DNA of 64,000 nt from Epiperipatus broadwayi (lineage: Eukaryota > Onychophora > Udeonychophora > Euonychophora > Peripatidae): contig JAQFVV010012423.1 in assembly GCA_028023455.1 (NCBI GenBank), forward strand, positions 870,001-934,000. The letters run 5' to 3'. The notes under the pieces are model-generated. The model was not told where the DNA came from. It did not search any database and saw nothing but the letters and a program-made list of their open reading frames with translations. Below are positions 1 through 12,726 of this stretch, piece after piece. The stretch's first letter is position 1; each line of letters opens with the position of its first letter. The position numbers and the translations under genes were made by a program.

Positions 1-879
1 TACATATTAGAATCTAAAAAAATAATTTGTTTTATCTAGAATACGAGATCTTTTTATCTGCATCACTTTTTTAAAAAAAAAACAATTTTAGCTGGAAATA
101 CACTAAAGAGTGTTCTCACAAAGAAACAATTTATATATATATTTTTTTCTTTTTAAATCTTTCTTTTCAACAATCACTTCAATAAAATATTGACTGCTTC
201 TTTGACTACCAACAGCTGAAAAGATTTACTTTATTCATCTCGGAAATCATTTCGGTCGACAGGTAAAAATAAGAGAGCAGGTGCAAACAGGTGATAAGCT
301 TAATCAGAAATGAGCATAAATCTATAAAAGATGTTTTCACTCATCGTAAAAGTTGGCAAAAAAAGAAAAAGTAATAAATTTCAATTTTCTTTTGTGATAT
401 TTATCAGTGGTTATATGCTTGATAAGATTTTTACCTTTTCTAGTTCAAGTATAATTAAATTGTCTTATTGCCCTTAATTTCTTTGATTGTGGATTAAAGT
501 TTTGTGAAGTTCATAGTTCATAAATACTAGAAAATTGCCTTTTTTAAGAGAATCTTATTTGTAAAGTAAATCATATGATGTATTTGTTAAATTATAAAAT
601 GTTTTATATAAGCTATGTAATTTAACTATATACATATGTGTATATATTAATTATTTAGTGTATTTTACCTTTAAAAAATTGCTAAAATGTCTTTAAAAAT
701 GTTTAATGGCTTTTATATTCAAAATAAAGATTGATAATTGTGAATTAGAAAAAGCAAATAATTACAAAATTTGGTCACATTATTAAGGCAAATAGAAACG
801 TAATGGATAATTAAGTTTGAATGGAGGGTTTTTATTAGAAATAATTTAATTGTAAAAGAAATTATATCTATTATTCACT
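1..879. other. AT-rich DNA, no gene seen
   Basis: This stretch is AT-rich with homopolymer A and T runs. No open frame shows a recognisable domain, and I see no clear repeat family. Confidence 0.6.
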
Positions 880-1205
880 TGAAGATTTGTGATGATGGTA
901 TAATAGATATGATAATATGTTGGACTATTGCCATCATCTATCAATAAATGTTGCATATATATATATATATATATAATTTTAAACTTTATTTAAACTTTTC
1001 AAATACAAACAACTTGTTAGTAATAACACATAAATAGATAACACAAGTTAGTAATTACAAAATGTTTTGAGTAGTATTATTCTACACTCTTCTTCAGATG
1101 TTGCTGACCTGACCAGTGACAATATTACCATAGAAGTCGAACTTACAACTTTCGATTCTTGAATATCGAATTTTAAGGCAACACCCTCAACAACTGATCT
1201 ATTCT
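880..1205 (-). repeat. SINE family A, degraded copy
   Basis: On the minus strand a tRNA-like head with an A-box-like stretch (ATCAGTTGTTGAGGG) and a B-box-like AGTTCGACTTC is followed by a CTGAAGA block and an AAATAAAG-containing tail interrupted by an AT microsatellite (about 953-976). The same order of blocks occurs in the two arms at 38.0-38.5 kb, which defines the family. The far end (GATGGCAATAGTCC) is also shared with those arms. No duplicated target site was identified, so the ends are approximate. Confidence 0.55.
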
Positions 1206-1384
1206 CTCAAAAGCAAAAGATAGTAGAATGTCTACTTTCTTGAAAAGAAGAGATTTTAATGGATGTGTTTTACTAGTTCTTAGACATTGATCAAAGAAAT
1301 GGATGGTTAACAGAAAAGAAATGCAGAAACTTTAGATTTTATAACAAAATAAAAAAATATGTAGGTTGGGAATAGCAAAATAGG

Positions 1385-1635
1385 ATTTAAAAAATTAAAA
1401 GGCTTAAATAGAGCTAGGCTAAACATATTGCTAAAAGAAATGATAATAGATAAATAAATAAAGTCTTAAACTAGATCTTAAGAGATTACAAAAGAGCTAG
1501 ACAGAGAATATGTGAAAAGTAGACAATTAAAATCCCAAGGTTAACAATAGACATGTGGAGAAGAGAAGCCATATATCAAAGAAAGTACATTAAAGTAAGA
1601 ATGAGCTTCATGCAATGGATGTACTACTAAAAGCT
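1385..1635 (+). mobile_element. RTE-type LINE 3' end, relic
   Basis: The stretch is alignable by eye to the 3' end of the RTE-like copy at 63.0 kb: the segment encoding the KRLKWSWAGHIARRDD-like block, then the segment encoding GLMWRREA and the ending around an ATGGATGTA tract. Many stops and indels are present, including an AT-rich interruption near 1450-1490. It is a dead fragment with no usable frame. Related copies lie at 44.5, 47.0 and 63.0 kb. Confidence 0.55.
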
Positions 1636-2403
1636 AAATATACTTTAGTAAAAACAATATCTACAATAAAGAGTGATAAAATTTACTATAATAAAATTAA
1701 AATTAACTTTTAAACATATTTGTAAAATTTTTATAAATGGACACTTAATATTGTTTTTAAAAGTGGTAAATTTCATTATTTGTGTTTTCTATTATTAGTT
1801 ATGACTAATATTGTGGCTGTAAAGTTTATTATTCTGTAGTATTATTCTACACAAAAATTGCTTTCTTAACTAACAATTGCTGAAAAATCATTTATTATGA
1901 GATGTTTAAAGGCATTATGATGGTGCTGTTATCAGTTGGTATTTCTTTGCTATTTTGCAGTTATCTAAATATTACTTTGCTGTATACATTTTTTTTTTGC
2001 ATAGAAATGATTAATTAAAATTATTACTTTTTAAAAAAATCTGAATATATCAGTATTATACAGATCTCATATAAACTTTAAATGTGAAGGCAAGCCAATA
2101 ATGCCTGACTGAACAGATAGCATTTCTTATTGGAAGATTATTTGGTCTCATGCAATTCCAAATGTGTTTTGTTTTAGTATTTCAAAAAGAAGAATTGTAA
2201 ATATCAGTAATTTATTTACATATTTAACTTATTTACACAACACATTTGTAAAATATTTATTTTAAATCATAAAAATATTTAATTACAGTTAGACTTTATT
2301 TTAAAATGTTTGTTTTTAAAAAAACAAATCATAAAAGTGTATTAACAATAAAAGCAATTATATATAATGAGATATTATTTTATATAGTGCTATGTTTTTA
2401 TAC

Positions 2404-2749
2404 TGTAATAGTGATATTAGCGATTAAGCCAATGCACATGCACTTTAAAGATAAATTATAAATAAATACTCTCACTTTTCCAGACACAAGATATAGTTTT
2501 TTTTTAGAAAAGATGGAATGAATTCACCCATCCTTTTGACCCAAACATTTATGTATGTAATTTTAAGTGATTGCTTAACATCTTCATGCTCTCATTTCCA
2601 TATGCTTAAGATTTTCCCATACATAAATGTTTGGGTCAAAAGGATGGGTGGATTCATTCCATCTTTTCTAAAAAAAAGTGAGAGTATTCATTTATAATTT
2701 ATTTTTAAAGCACATGTGCATTGGCTTAATCGCTAATATCACTATTACA
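2404..2749. repeat. Long foldback (inverted repeat), MITE-like
   Basis: The left arm 2404-2557 and right arm 2618-2749 are near-perfect reverse complements, starting TGTAATAGTGATATTAGCG and ending with its complement. The loop is about 60 bases. The left arm carries about 20 extra bases near its middle (around 2484-2504) that are absent from the right arm. No coding capacity and no clear target-site duplication is visible. A non-autonomous DNA transposon or a snap-back insertion are the likely explanations. Confidence 0.8.
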
Positions 2750-4399
2750 ATAAAAGAAATTGTTTTTACTGGCTAACAAGAAGTGTTTTTCTAAATTTTT
2801 GTGAAATTTTTTTTGGTGTGAAATTTTAATAAAAGTAAATGTAATTCTTACTTTTAAACTATATTTTCATTCTTTTATAATGTCTCAACTAAAATTTGTT
2901 TCTATTTTAAAAATGGAATTCAAATAAATATTTTGTTCAATATTTTTTTATGAAGAGACAAGATTATAATTCAGAAAAGAATTGTTAACACTGTGTACTC
3001 ACTTTAGAACTTTATTGTTCTATTTTGCAGAGTTCAAATATTAACTTTTAAAATGTTTTTTATTTATAAGTTTATATTTGTAATCAGTAATGTAAAGATT
3101 ATTTATATATGATAAATAAGAAAAGTTTATTTGTAAAAATAAAATGCCACAATATGACTGAAGTCCTCAGTAGCATTTTTTAAAAAAGAGAGGAGTTGAT
3201 AGTGAACAAAATAAGTTGTAATAAAAAGATAACTTGATAAATCAACAGCAAGAAAAATTGCCTTCATGAATATCTTTTATTAGTGTTACTGACGTTTTAA
3301 TAATCTTTTAAATCAGTATTCTTTTAAAACAAAGTGAAGACTAAAGTATATTTATTTTAAATGTGCATTTATATATATAATCTAGAATTTAATCCAGATT
3401 GAGTATATTTTTTAAAAAAAATCCAATTCTTCTTGCAGATTGTTAGATTATAGCTAACCCAGTTAATCATCTAATATTGGCTTGCTAATGAGTATCTAGT
3501 TATTTTTAATTATAAGATAAACAAAAACAGAAAAACAACCACACTCCCACCACTTAATGATTGATGAGAAGGTGAAGTACTAACATCTCCTTCTAAGAGT
3601 TTACCTCTGTGAGAAATTGTTGAAAAGCCTTTGTCTTACTTTGAGTTATTTAAGGGGTATTACCTGCTTTCCCACACATTTGCTAAAATTAAATTTAATT
3701 GTCTAGGACATATTATGGGATATTTTGTCCAAGCAACATAATTATTATTGTTGGTAATAAATTGTGTTTCAGTAATATACTTTATTGTACAATAAATAGG
3801 TTACATAAACTTTTACATTGGTTTTGTCAGTGTTACAATGGCATGACAGGTCTAACAAATGTACTATCAATTAGAAAACTTACAGCAGTTCAAATAAGTT
3901 TACAAGTTATTAGTTACTGGTAACATTTTGACATAGATGATTACAGTACAATTAAAGGAGATAAGATTAAATAGAAATATTTTACAGTATAGAAATATTT
4001 ACATTAGCAATTATACATTTATTATTATTTGTAATGATTTCTTTCTTTTTACTTATTTATGTGTTCCAAATCGAAATTTATTGTTCATAAAAAGTTACAT
4101 TGTTGAAAACTACATAGCTTTGGAACAAACAGATAGATATTATTGTTACTGTTAAAGTAGATTGTTAGGCAGGTATCTGATAAATGTAAACTTGTAAACT
4201 GTGTATTTGCCTATGTTCTATTTTCATTGTCTGAGGGTTTAGTTCATCAGTTTAAAATACTTTTTGATTGAAATAAATATATCATTTGGACTATTCAATA
4301 CCCAGATGTGGTGTTTAAAAAATTGTTGAAAAGGAGATGTGTAAACAAACAAAAAAATGTTCTTGTTACAGCAAAAGTCATGGTTTGTTTTAGGTTTTT
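2750..4399. other. AT-rich DNA, no gene seen
   Basis: Short open frames of 70-75 codons near 3.7-4.2 kb begin at non-ATG codons, are AT-rich in composition and show no domain. I regard them as chance. No repeat family was recognised. Confidence 0.5.
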
Positions 4400-4536
4400 A
4401 ATAGTGACCATGTAGCAGCAAATATATCTGGATATGCAATTTTGACATCTCTGGCCTTCATTTGTTCAAGCTTATTAGAGAATGTGGCTGGGTGCCTTCT
4501 GGTGTTGTTTCCAAGGCAGAAAGTACATCTGGTGCA

Positions 4537-4760
4537 TCACAAAGTATATAAACAAAAAGTTGCTGCACAAGCTGCTGGTGTTGAGCCTTTATTGAGTGTC
4601 TCTATTAGATTATCATATGTGATGTTATTTTGTCTATATGTGTTAATCATAATTTCTTGGATATTTGTCAGAGATGTGTAGAGGTGGAATAAATGCTGTT
4701 GTGTTTCTTCTTCCCTGTTGCACAAGGAACAAAAAGCATCAATTTTTTTGTAAAAGCTGT
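4537..4760 (-). pseudogene. C-terminal CCHC finger of LINE copy 1
   Basis: The translation reads CSLCNREEETQQHLFHLY. It aligns position for position with CALCHRNEEKLEHFLMDC in the second copy (40.8 kb): C-x2-C-x8-H-x4-C. Here the last cysteine is replaced by tyrosine. Such fingers sit at the C-terminus of many LINE ORF2 proteins and are thought to bind nucleic acid. Confidence 0.65.
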
Positions 4761-5366
4761 GGTATTTAAGGAAATAGGAGGTAGGTAGAGTTTGAAAATT
4801 TAGATTTAAGAGAAAGTCAAAAAAATTTGGCTTCCAAAAACCATTTTTTAAATCACTGTGTCAAACACCTGTTGTTCATATTTAGCATTGGTGATTGAGG
4901 ATCAGTAGTTATGTCTGGGTACAACATATTACAAATACTCCAATAGGTATATTTACCAACACCCAAAAAAGACACCTGATCATAAATGCTTTGAAGTCAG
5001 TTTACGAGCAGAGGTGGAGAGCAGTCGGTGGGTGTTATTTGAAAAATGCATTTGAGAGCTGGAAAACTTCTTATCAGTGCAGCCAGGAGATTCATACTTT
5101 TTTGTTTATGAAAAATTTGAATGGAGTGAAGACCTAATCAATTTCTGGTTGGTGGAAGACTAAGTCATTTTATAGAGATGGAGACTACTTTTCTGCACCA
5201 TAATAGCTTGTTACAGAGTGAGTAAATGGATGAAGTGAAAGATTTAATGAAGTTTGTGATTGGTGAGTAATAGGTTATTTTTGTAGCTACAAGCTGATTG
5301 AAAATGCATAATTTTGCATATAATAAGAGGTAGGTTTTGGAGAGAGAAGTGGTTGTGCATTTAGTG

Positions 5367-6505
5367 TCATCTTTCAGTTTTTTCTGGATGTTTTTGTCTC
5401 ATTCCAGAGGACCCTAGGTAGAAAGGAAATCCAAAAAAATTAGTTGGTTTACCATGATAAACTTGCATATTTATCTTGCCAGTGTAAAGAAAGCAAGCTG
5501 ATGTTTTATTAATGTTGATCTTGAGTTTATATTTGAGGGTGTATTCATTAAGTATTTTTTCCAGAGTAGGTAGTTGTTTTTTGGATGTAAGGAAAACAGT
5601 AAGGTCGTCCATGTATGCAATACATGGTAAATATAGTCCAGTGTCTGGAATTTGAATTCCTTGTAATTTTTGTTATATTTTGTTTATGAGAGGGTTAATG
5701 TAGAACATAAATAATGTTGATCTTGAGTTTATATTTGAGGGTGTATTCATTTAAGTATTTTTTCCAGAGTAGGTAGTTGTTTTTGGATGTAAAAAAAAAC
5801 AGTAAGGTCATCCATGTATGCAATACATGATAAATATAGTCCAGTGTCTGGAATTTGGATTTCTTGTATTTTGTTTATGAGAGGGTTAATGTAGAACATA
5901 AATAATAAAGAACTGAATGAGGATCCTTGAGGTATGGGTTGGTGGGGAGAGAATGAAGGTGATGCTCTACCATTAATTGTAATATGGATTTCATGACTAA
6001 GGAGTAGGTTGGTTAGTAGGTATAAGAGAGAGTGAGGTATTTTGATGTCTGCAAGTGACTGAATTAAAATTTCAATAGGGACTAAAACAAAAGCAGCCTG
6101 AATGTCAATTTTAACAGCCATTGGAACTTATTTTTTTGCTCTCTAACTGAATTTACAATGGTTTTGAAAATGAGGACAGCTTGGCCTGTTGGGGAGCCTT
6201 TTTTTGCATGTTGCATTGGTGATAATAAAGGGAGGAGATATGGTTCGATTTTATCTTTTAAAACCTTTTCCAAGATTTTAATATCAAGGGGACCCATGGA
6301 GATTGGATATTGGAGCTTGCTTTTTGTTGAATGGAACTAAGGAGATGGGATATAGATCTTTTATGTTAAACAGTTTTTGTGATAGATAATTTGTTAAATC
6401 ATATAGATATGTGGTGATAAACTGACTGAATTGTGAAAATACAAATTTAGGAATTCCATGTGACCCTAAATGACAAGAGTTTGGTATTGTAATTAGCTTT
6501 ATCAA
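5367..6505 (-). pseudogene. Reverse transcriptase domain of LINE copy 1 (broken)
   Basis: Pieces in order on the minus strand: 6505-6284 (thumb-proximal linker, ending PISNLHGSP), 6297-6082 (LDIKILEKVLKDKIEP then KGSPTGQAVLIFKTI), 6121-5747 (VKIDIQAAF, then IPQGSSFSSLLFMFYINPL and YMDDL), and 5612-5367 (a second MDDLTVF plus NINKT). The first catalytic aspartate block and the YMDD box are visible, but frameshifts separate all pieces. A 203-bp tandem duplication repeats the YMDD segment. The protein would copy element RNA at the nicked target; this copy is dead. Confidence 0.8.
5511..5916 (-). repeat. 203-bp tandem duplication across the RT active site
   Basis: AATGTTGATCTTGAG starts at 5511 and again at 5713. 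TCCATGTATGCAATACATG starts at 5608 and again at 5811. Both give a period of 202-203 bp. The unit contains the YMDD box, so the pseudogene now has two. The two units differ by several substitutions and small indels, so the duplication is not recent. Confidence 0.85.
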
Positions 6506-6923
6506 GAAATCAGTAGCATGGAAAGGTTTATCTAACTCTGGCTGGCCAAATAGATCTTCAGGTGGTGTGAATGTACTCTCGTATCCAGGTGTGTTGTTTT
6601 GCTAAACAGATTTTTTTTTGCGGCAAGGTACTCTTTTAGGGTGTTGCAGATGTCATTATATATTTGTGTAAGTCTTTTTATATGGGTGTAGGTATTGGAG
6701 CAGATTTACATATGGTGATTCTTTTATGTAACTCATTGGCCAAAGTTAGGAATCTTTAGGCTGATGGTGTGGTTCTGGTAATATGATTTATATTAAATGA
6801 CAGAATGTTGATAAAGAAAATATGCTATTCCAACAAGATCAAGTTGCATAGTGCTGAGTTTAAATAATATGATATATGTTTCAGAGTACAAAAATTCAGA
6901 AGTGTGTGCAGGAAGAATTATTC

Positions 6924-7611
6924 TTATTGTTTTATGAAGTTGAATTGTTGATGTTTGCATTGTACTATTTGACTAGAGTGATCAAAAAAGGGTGATGGAT
7001 TAAGTGTTAACTTAATTAAGTGATGAAGCATGGGTGAATAAAAGCACAGGCCAATAAGTGAGGTGTAATGACTGATGTAGAAAGAGATAGAGTTGGGTGG
7101 TAAGAAACCTTCAGTGCTCATTAGGGGTATTGCAAGTTGATGTAGCCATTTTGAAACAAAAATTTGATAACTCATGTTAAAGTCACTCATTAAAACAACT
7201 GGGTAAGAGATTGATGATAGTAGTGAGTTGATGGTAAGCAGTAATATTGAGATGACAGCTGGTCCAGAAGGTATGTAAACAAAAATTATGTTGAGTGCAA
7301 CAGTATGGTAGAGAAAAGTGACTATAAATAGGTTTGAGTCGATATATATAATTTTAAAGGATGAAATTGGCAGGTTCTTGTGATGACCAGGCCAGTGCCT
7401 CCTGAAGGTGATGTTGAATCTCATGAATATGTGAAAAAGCCTTGGGTCCTTCAAGTAGATTGTGAGATCAATCTGAGAATCACTATATATTTTTGTCTCC
7501 AGCAGCCCCAGGATGTGTGGCTGTGTAAATTGAATCCTTTTACTTAGCTGGAGGTTTTTTAAAAATTAAATTTAGACCTCGAACATTGAAAACTCCTATT
7601 GTTATTTTCAT
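6924..7611 (-). pseudogene. APE-like endonuclease domain of LINE copy 1
   Basis: Translation from the ATG at 7609-7611 gives MKITIGVFNVRGL, the start typical of an APE-type endonuclease of LINE ORF2. A stop follows within about 25 codons. The next open piece (6924-7454, 176 aa) contains HWPGHHKN and later VVLMSDFNMSYQ, corresponding to the conserved catalytic-region GDFN motif with a substituted glycine. The role would be nicking target DNA. Stops and substitutions make it non-functional. Confidence 0.7.
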
Positions 7612-7650
7612 GTTGAAAGTAAATGAGTAGAAAAAATAGTTAAAGTGTAT

Positions 7651-10600
7651 GTTTTGAGGATCAACTGTTTTATATTGACTGGATTGAGATTTCCATTTGT
7701 TGCCTTCTTTATAAGATTTAGAAAAAGGATTGTATGAACATAAATAGCCAGCTACGAATCATATTAACACTCTAACATTATTAATTAGAGCTACATTGTA
7801 AAATGTAAATAATTATGATATTATGATTAATTTATTACACATTCATAAATAGTATCCTGACCTGTCAGATTAGAAGTTGAGGCACTGGCTTATAAAGTTG
7901 AAGAAATCCAAGTATGTTTCAAAAGTGAAAAAAAAAAATATAATAATGTTTTTTCAATATCTCATAAGAAAAAAATTGTTTCAATGTCAATATACAATTT
8001 TGCAGACTTATTAAAAAAAAAAAAAAATTAAGTGTGAAGAAAATCAAGATATGGTGATCGTATCATTTTATATAGAATAAAAAATAATGATAAATAATTT
8101 AGCTATATAACAATTATTAGAACCAATATATATATTGCACTAATATGTCTATTTCTAAGTACGAATCAATTTATATATATAAATGTTTAGTTAATTATTT
8201 TATTTTGCGTGAAATTGTTTTCTTGTTGCTTATTCATTTTTATTTGTCGCATATAAAGTAATTAATTATATTTTATCTAGAAATGTTTATTTTAAAAAAA
8301 CAGCCGCATATAAAATAAATGTCAGGAAAGAAAAGCTTAATTACAATTTAAGAACTTAATCACTAAGTTATTTTAAAACAATTGTATGTATGAATGCAAA
8401 TTATTTAAAAAATATGTATATTTAAAGATCCATTATACTAATTCTAATATAAAGTTAAATATTTTATATTTATATATTTTTTATTAATCTCCAAAAAGGT
8501 TCTATGGGAATATTTCTTGAATAGTTTAATATTGGGGAGACTTAAGCAATCCGTTTGTTTGTTCCAGTCATTATAAAACTTTGTTTTATTTTCATAATAT
8601 TAATATAATCTTATGCAACATTTATTTTAGGATGATAACAGCTGTTTTCTCAAATAAAACTTTGTTAAGTATTTTAAACTGTTAAAGTTTATTTATTTAA
8701 TTTATTTATTTTATGTTATCGATGTCAAATAAAATATGAATAACTTTTCTCATTAATAAATTCGTATTTGTCTAATTTATCAAGAATTTCACTTACTCAC
8801 ATGAAACTTAAGTCACATGTTTGATTTGATTTATTCTTATTATAATTAATTCCCTGACGTTATTGATTCTTAATTATTTTAATTTTGAGTATATTTCAAG
8901 ATCAATAAAATTACTCTTTGATTTTAAATATGTGCAAGTACAGAGTCTTGCTTTCACATTATTCATAGATAGTTTCATGCGGCATGCTAAAGTCTTTCCT
9001 CCCCATCCCACTCATATTCCATACTGTTACAATATATATATATTATTGTCAGCCGTATCAATATATTGAAGTTCTCTAATAAGAATAGTTCAGTTTGGTC
9101 AATGCATAGTTTTTCTTCCTTACATTGTACCAGCAACTTTCTTATCCATCCATATTGCACATGGTTTATTTTAAGGACTTTTACAATTTCTTTGGTTTGT
9201 TCAGCTACTATCATAACATATAGAAACATGTCCAGCATGACTAATTTATCCTCTTAAATTTTCCCATTTATATATTTCATTTTTCAATCTTTCTTTTCTA
9301 TTCTCAATATATATCCTTCCATTATTCACTGTGTGGTATAAAATATTTGTATTGTTATTCTATGAAGTGCTGAAGTCTCATATCTAAAAGCATATTTATA
9401 TATGACATGTGCCATTTTTTAATTATATTTGAATGATTATAAAGTTGGGCATTAGTTTTCAAAATTTATTGCTGAGAGAGAAAAGTTGTATTTTTCTGTA
9501 CATTTTCTCACCCTGATTTATTTCAAACTTGAGCCAACTTATATTAATATGTATTTTTAATAATAAACAAAACTAGGATGATTGTTAATAAAAATATGTC
9601 TATTTTTATTTTTAACATAAATAAAAAAATTATAAAAATTAATAAAAAAATAATTTTGCTATGGCAAACATTAAATTAAAATGTAGTTTAGTAAACTTTT
9701 TTTTTTTTTTGAAATGTAGAAGTATATGAAAAATAAAAGCATGTACTTATAATCTGAAACAATATATTTGGAAAAAAAAATTCAATATTAGAATTTTGAG
9801 TAACATATATCTTAAATAATTTCAGCAAAACTATGAGAATTATAGTACAGAGTTTTCTGTCTATAATAAATAGTTCAGCGACTGAAATTAGAGTTGATTC
9901 TCAACTTATAAAATTAATAAAAACTCTTCCATAGTAATGATTTAATAAAATGTGATTTCTACAATTTGTTTTCCAAAAACATACTATTAATAAATTACAA
10001 AATGTTTTGTTATTCTTATTAGAAATTACAAGCACTATAAATACAATATAATTTATATTAATGTAACTTAAAACAATAATTAAATGTCTATAAGAATTTG
10101 TAATTAAATAATTTATAAGTCTTTCTTTATCAATTTTTACAATAAATAATTGGCAATAAAATTTTATTACTAAATGAGTTCAGTGAATTTGAGAGCGTGC
10201 AGAAGTTATAGTAGTATTTATAACCCATAACATTTCAATAATTCATTGGGAGTTATATTTTTCTATAGCTGAAAAACAATTTTCATGAGCAGATATAATA
10301 TGTTTAAAAGTTCAAAATTTTCAGGCAGTCTTTGTTTCACTTATATGAAAAGCCAAAAGGAAAACTCTTGCATCGTTTTTTCAATGTAATTAATTATTAT
10401 CTGAAATTTTGCTTCAGCTTAATTTTTCAATTTTGATTTCATATTTATAGCATAAATGTAGCTTATTATTTAGAAACTATTCATTGTTGAAAAACAGCAC
10501 ATTAATCTTATGAATAGGATAGATTAATTTACTTTTGTATGATTTCACAAACAATAATCAATCATCCAATAATTTTAATTTATCAACATTGTTGGACTCA

Positions 10601-11949
10601 AAATATTTATTCACATGCTTTATTACTTTATATATTAAATAGATAAATAGTCAAAATGCTAAGTTCTTCTCATGAGAATATACATTATAAAACATTTCAG
10701 ATGTATAACACTTTTTTGAAAATCTTGAGATTTTAAAATGTGTTTTAATTATAATCACCACATTAGGTTCTACAGTTAATCACCTTGTTTTTTAGTTCAT
10801 AGGAATTTTTAGAGATTTTTCATCTCCATCTATTGACTGATAATGAATTCTATAAATCAACTATCTAGTTGATAAATTATCAAATCATTTATATGTCTCA
10901 GATATTATTAACTTTAAACTTCTTCGTAAACATTCTGAAAAAGCATAAGTCACAGGTAACTTGAGGAATGGGAATCTACTTTAACTGTTGAAGTACTTCA
11001 TTACATAACTTCTACCACCACACTTAAATTGTCCATATCTACTCTAATAAGATTACCCATTTTCAATTCTTTCTAAGCAAATTATTTTTTACAGCTTTGC
11101 TAATATAATCTGCATCACACATTTTCTAATTCTACTAAACTTTAGTATATACTGCCATTTCCAGTATTTTGTTTACAATAATATCATTAAAAATAATCTA
11201 GCAACAAAATTAACTTGCTATCTTTTAAATCACTATTTAATATTTCTCATAGTAATTATTAGTAATAGTTTTGATAGTTTCTGAACATTTACTAATGCAT
11301 TTTTACTATGCAATTATAATACTGTTGTTGTTTTTTTATTATTGAAATTAAGCAGATCATCTGTATTTACAACAGTGTAATGATATATAATAAACATTGA
11401 AATAGTTACTGTAAGAATTGATACTATGTATTTTGGCTTCACTTGAAAATATTATTCCACTGGTATTATTTTAAAAGATATTATATATTGACATGTTTAT
11501 TTTAATTTATGAAAAAATTAAGTCAAGAATATTGTGCATTATTATCACATTTACATATTCTGCAATAAGCAGTGCCCAAACTGTTTTTCTCTTCTACCAA
11601 TCAATTTTAAAACTGTTTTTAAGCCACTCACTCCTAAACCATAAAGCATGTGAAATTATATATTAATTCACCTACCAAAATCATGTTTAACAGGTTCCTT
11701 TTATAGTTACCACCACCCATGATATTAACGTTTAGTAAATAAAGTTAGTTTGTAAAAAGTATGAGTACATGTTCAATTTATGATTATAATAAAGAAAAAA
11801 ATATATGATTAATATATTATCAACACTAATATAAAAAATAAATTTCTTTTATATACCTTATTCAATGCAATATTTTATTTTTCCCACTTCTAAAATGGCT
11901 AATAGTTTTGATTATTTATCAGTCTTCTTGAGAGCTGTGATATGTAATA
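7651..11949. other. AT-rich DNA, no gene seen
   Basis: The stretch is AT-rich with poly-A/T runs (for example near 7930 and 8010). Small overlapping open frames on both strands at 8987-9257 have slightly less AT-rich DNA but no recognisable domain. No repeat family was recognised. Confidence 0.5.
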
Positions 11950-11954
11950 TATTA
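11950..11954. repeat. Target-site duplication TATTA (left)
   Basis: TATTA directly abuts the left LTR and recurs at 17331-17335, directly after the right LTR. Five base pairs is usual for Ty3/gypsy integration. Confidence 0.85.
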
Positions 11955-12692
11955 TGCTTTGTATTCACATGTAACAAATTAAATAAATAAAAAGATTTTT
12001 ATTACAAATAGAATACAGCAATTTATTTATATTTTAGTTTATAACAATTTTGAGTTCATAACACATATAAGAAATTATATACATAATCGCGTGTCCGATT
12101 TCCCCATTAACAGTTCTATTCTAATATGGCTGGTTTGCCAAAACCTCTTCTTAGAGTCTATTAATATTTTAATTATTCCGTATTCTAAAATTAGCCATTT
12201 TAGGTGTACAAAAATAATAATAAGATCGAGAAGATCTGTAATTACCTATACGGATCTTGGAACCTTCAGACTCCGCTAGTTCTGGGTTATATCTCCATTG
12301 TTCGTATATACCTTTCTCTAAAATAGATTTCCACTCCGGTCACACAGCAAGCTGGAAAAATTCTGTCTTCTAAAAATTTCCCGGCTTCGCTTTCTTTTTT
12401 TCCTTTATTCTGCTTTCGCTTGATCCTTATCAGTCCTTTTAATTAATTAATTGTACTTTCGTTTTTAATTAGAAATCGTTACTTCAATTAGTAAATCCTT
12501 ATTTAAGACTTTAATTAGTAAATGTTTGATATAGATTTTAATTAATGAATGTTATCATATAAAACAATCTATCTTATTTCCGTATTTTAATCAAAATCCC
12601 CATAACGTTTTTTACTTGTATTTTTAAATTCTGCCTTTTTATTTTTACTTCTGGAGTACACTATTATTATTATTATTATTCCAAATACTATA
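11955..12692 (-). repeat. 3' LTR of the gypsy element
   Basis: This 738-bp copy matches 16591-17330 almost throughout. In element sense it begins TATAGTATTTGG and ends CAAAGCA, so it has the usual CA end but not a TG start. It contains a TAA/TTA triplet run near its start that differs in length between the copies. Confidence 0.9.
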
Positions 12693-12704
12693 ATTCCTCC
12701 CCTT
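12693..12704 (-). other. Polypurine tract of the gypsy element
   Basis: In element sense AAGGGGAGGAAT lies immediately upstream of the 3' LTR. This is the position and composition expected of the plus-strand DNA primer. Confidence 0.75.
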
Positions 12705-12726
12705 ACTCCAGAAATATAAATGTCAC

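Larger units (their letters stand above)
4400..7650 (-). mobile_element. Non-LTR retrotransposon, copy 1 (decayed)
   Basis: The element reads on the minus strand from an endonuclease start at 7611 down to a C-terminal cysteine-histidine finger near 4760-4690. The order endonuclease, reverse transcriptase, CCHC finger is that of ORF2 proteins of LINEs. The RT blocks (IPQGS..S.LLFMFYIN and YMDDL) fit the Jockey/I/CR1 broad group better than RTE. Frameshifts and stops break the frame into at least six pieces, so it cannot be active. Both outer limits are approximate, since no poly-A tail or target duplication was found. A second copy of similar type lies at 40.5-42.6 kb. Confidence 0.75.

Noticed and set aside
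8987-9257. Overlapping frames on both strands of 63-83 codons
   Set aside because: No recognisable domain and overlap on opposite strands; not enough to call an exon.
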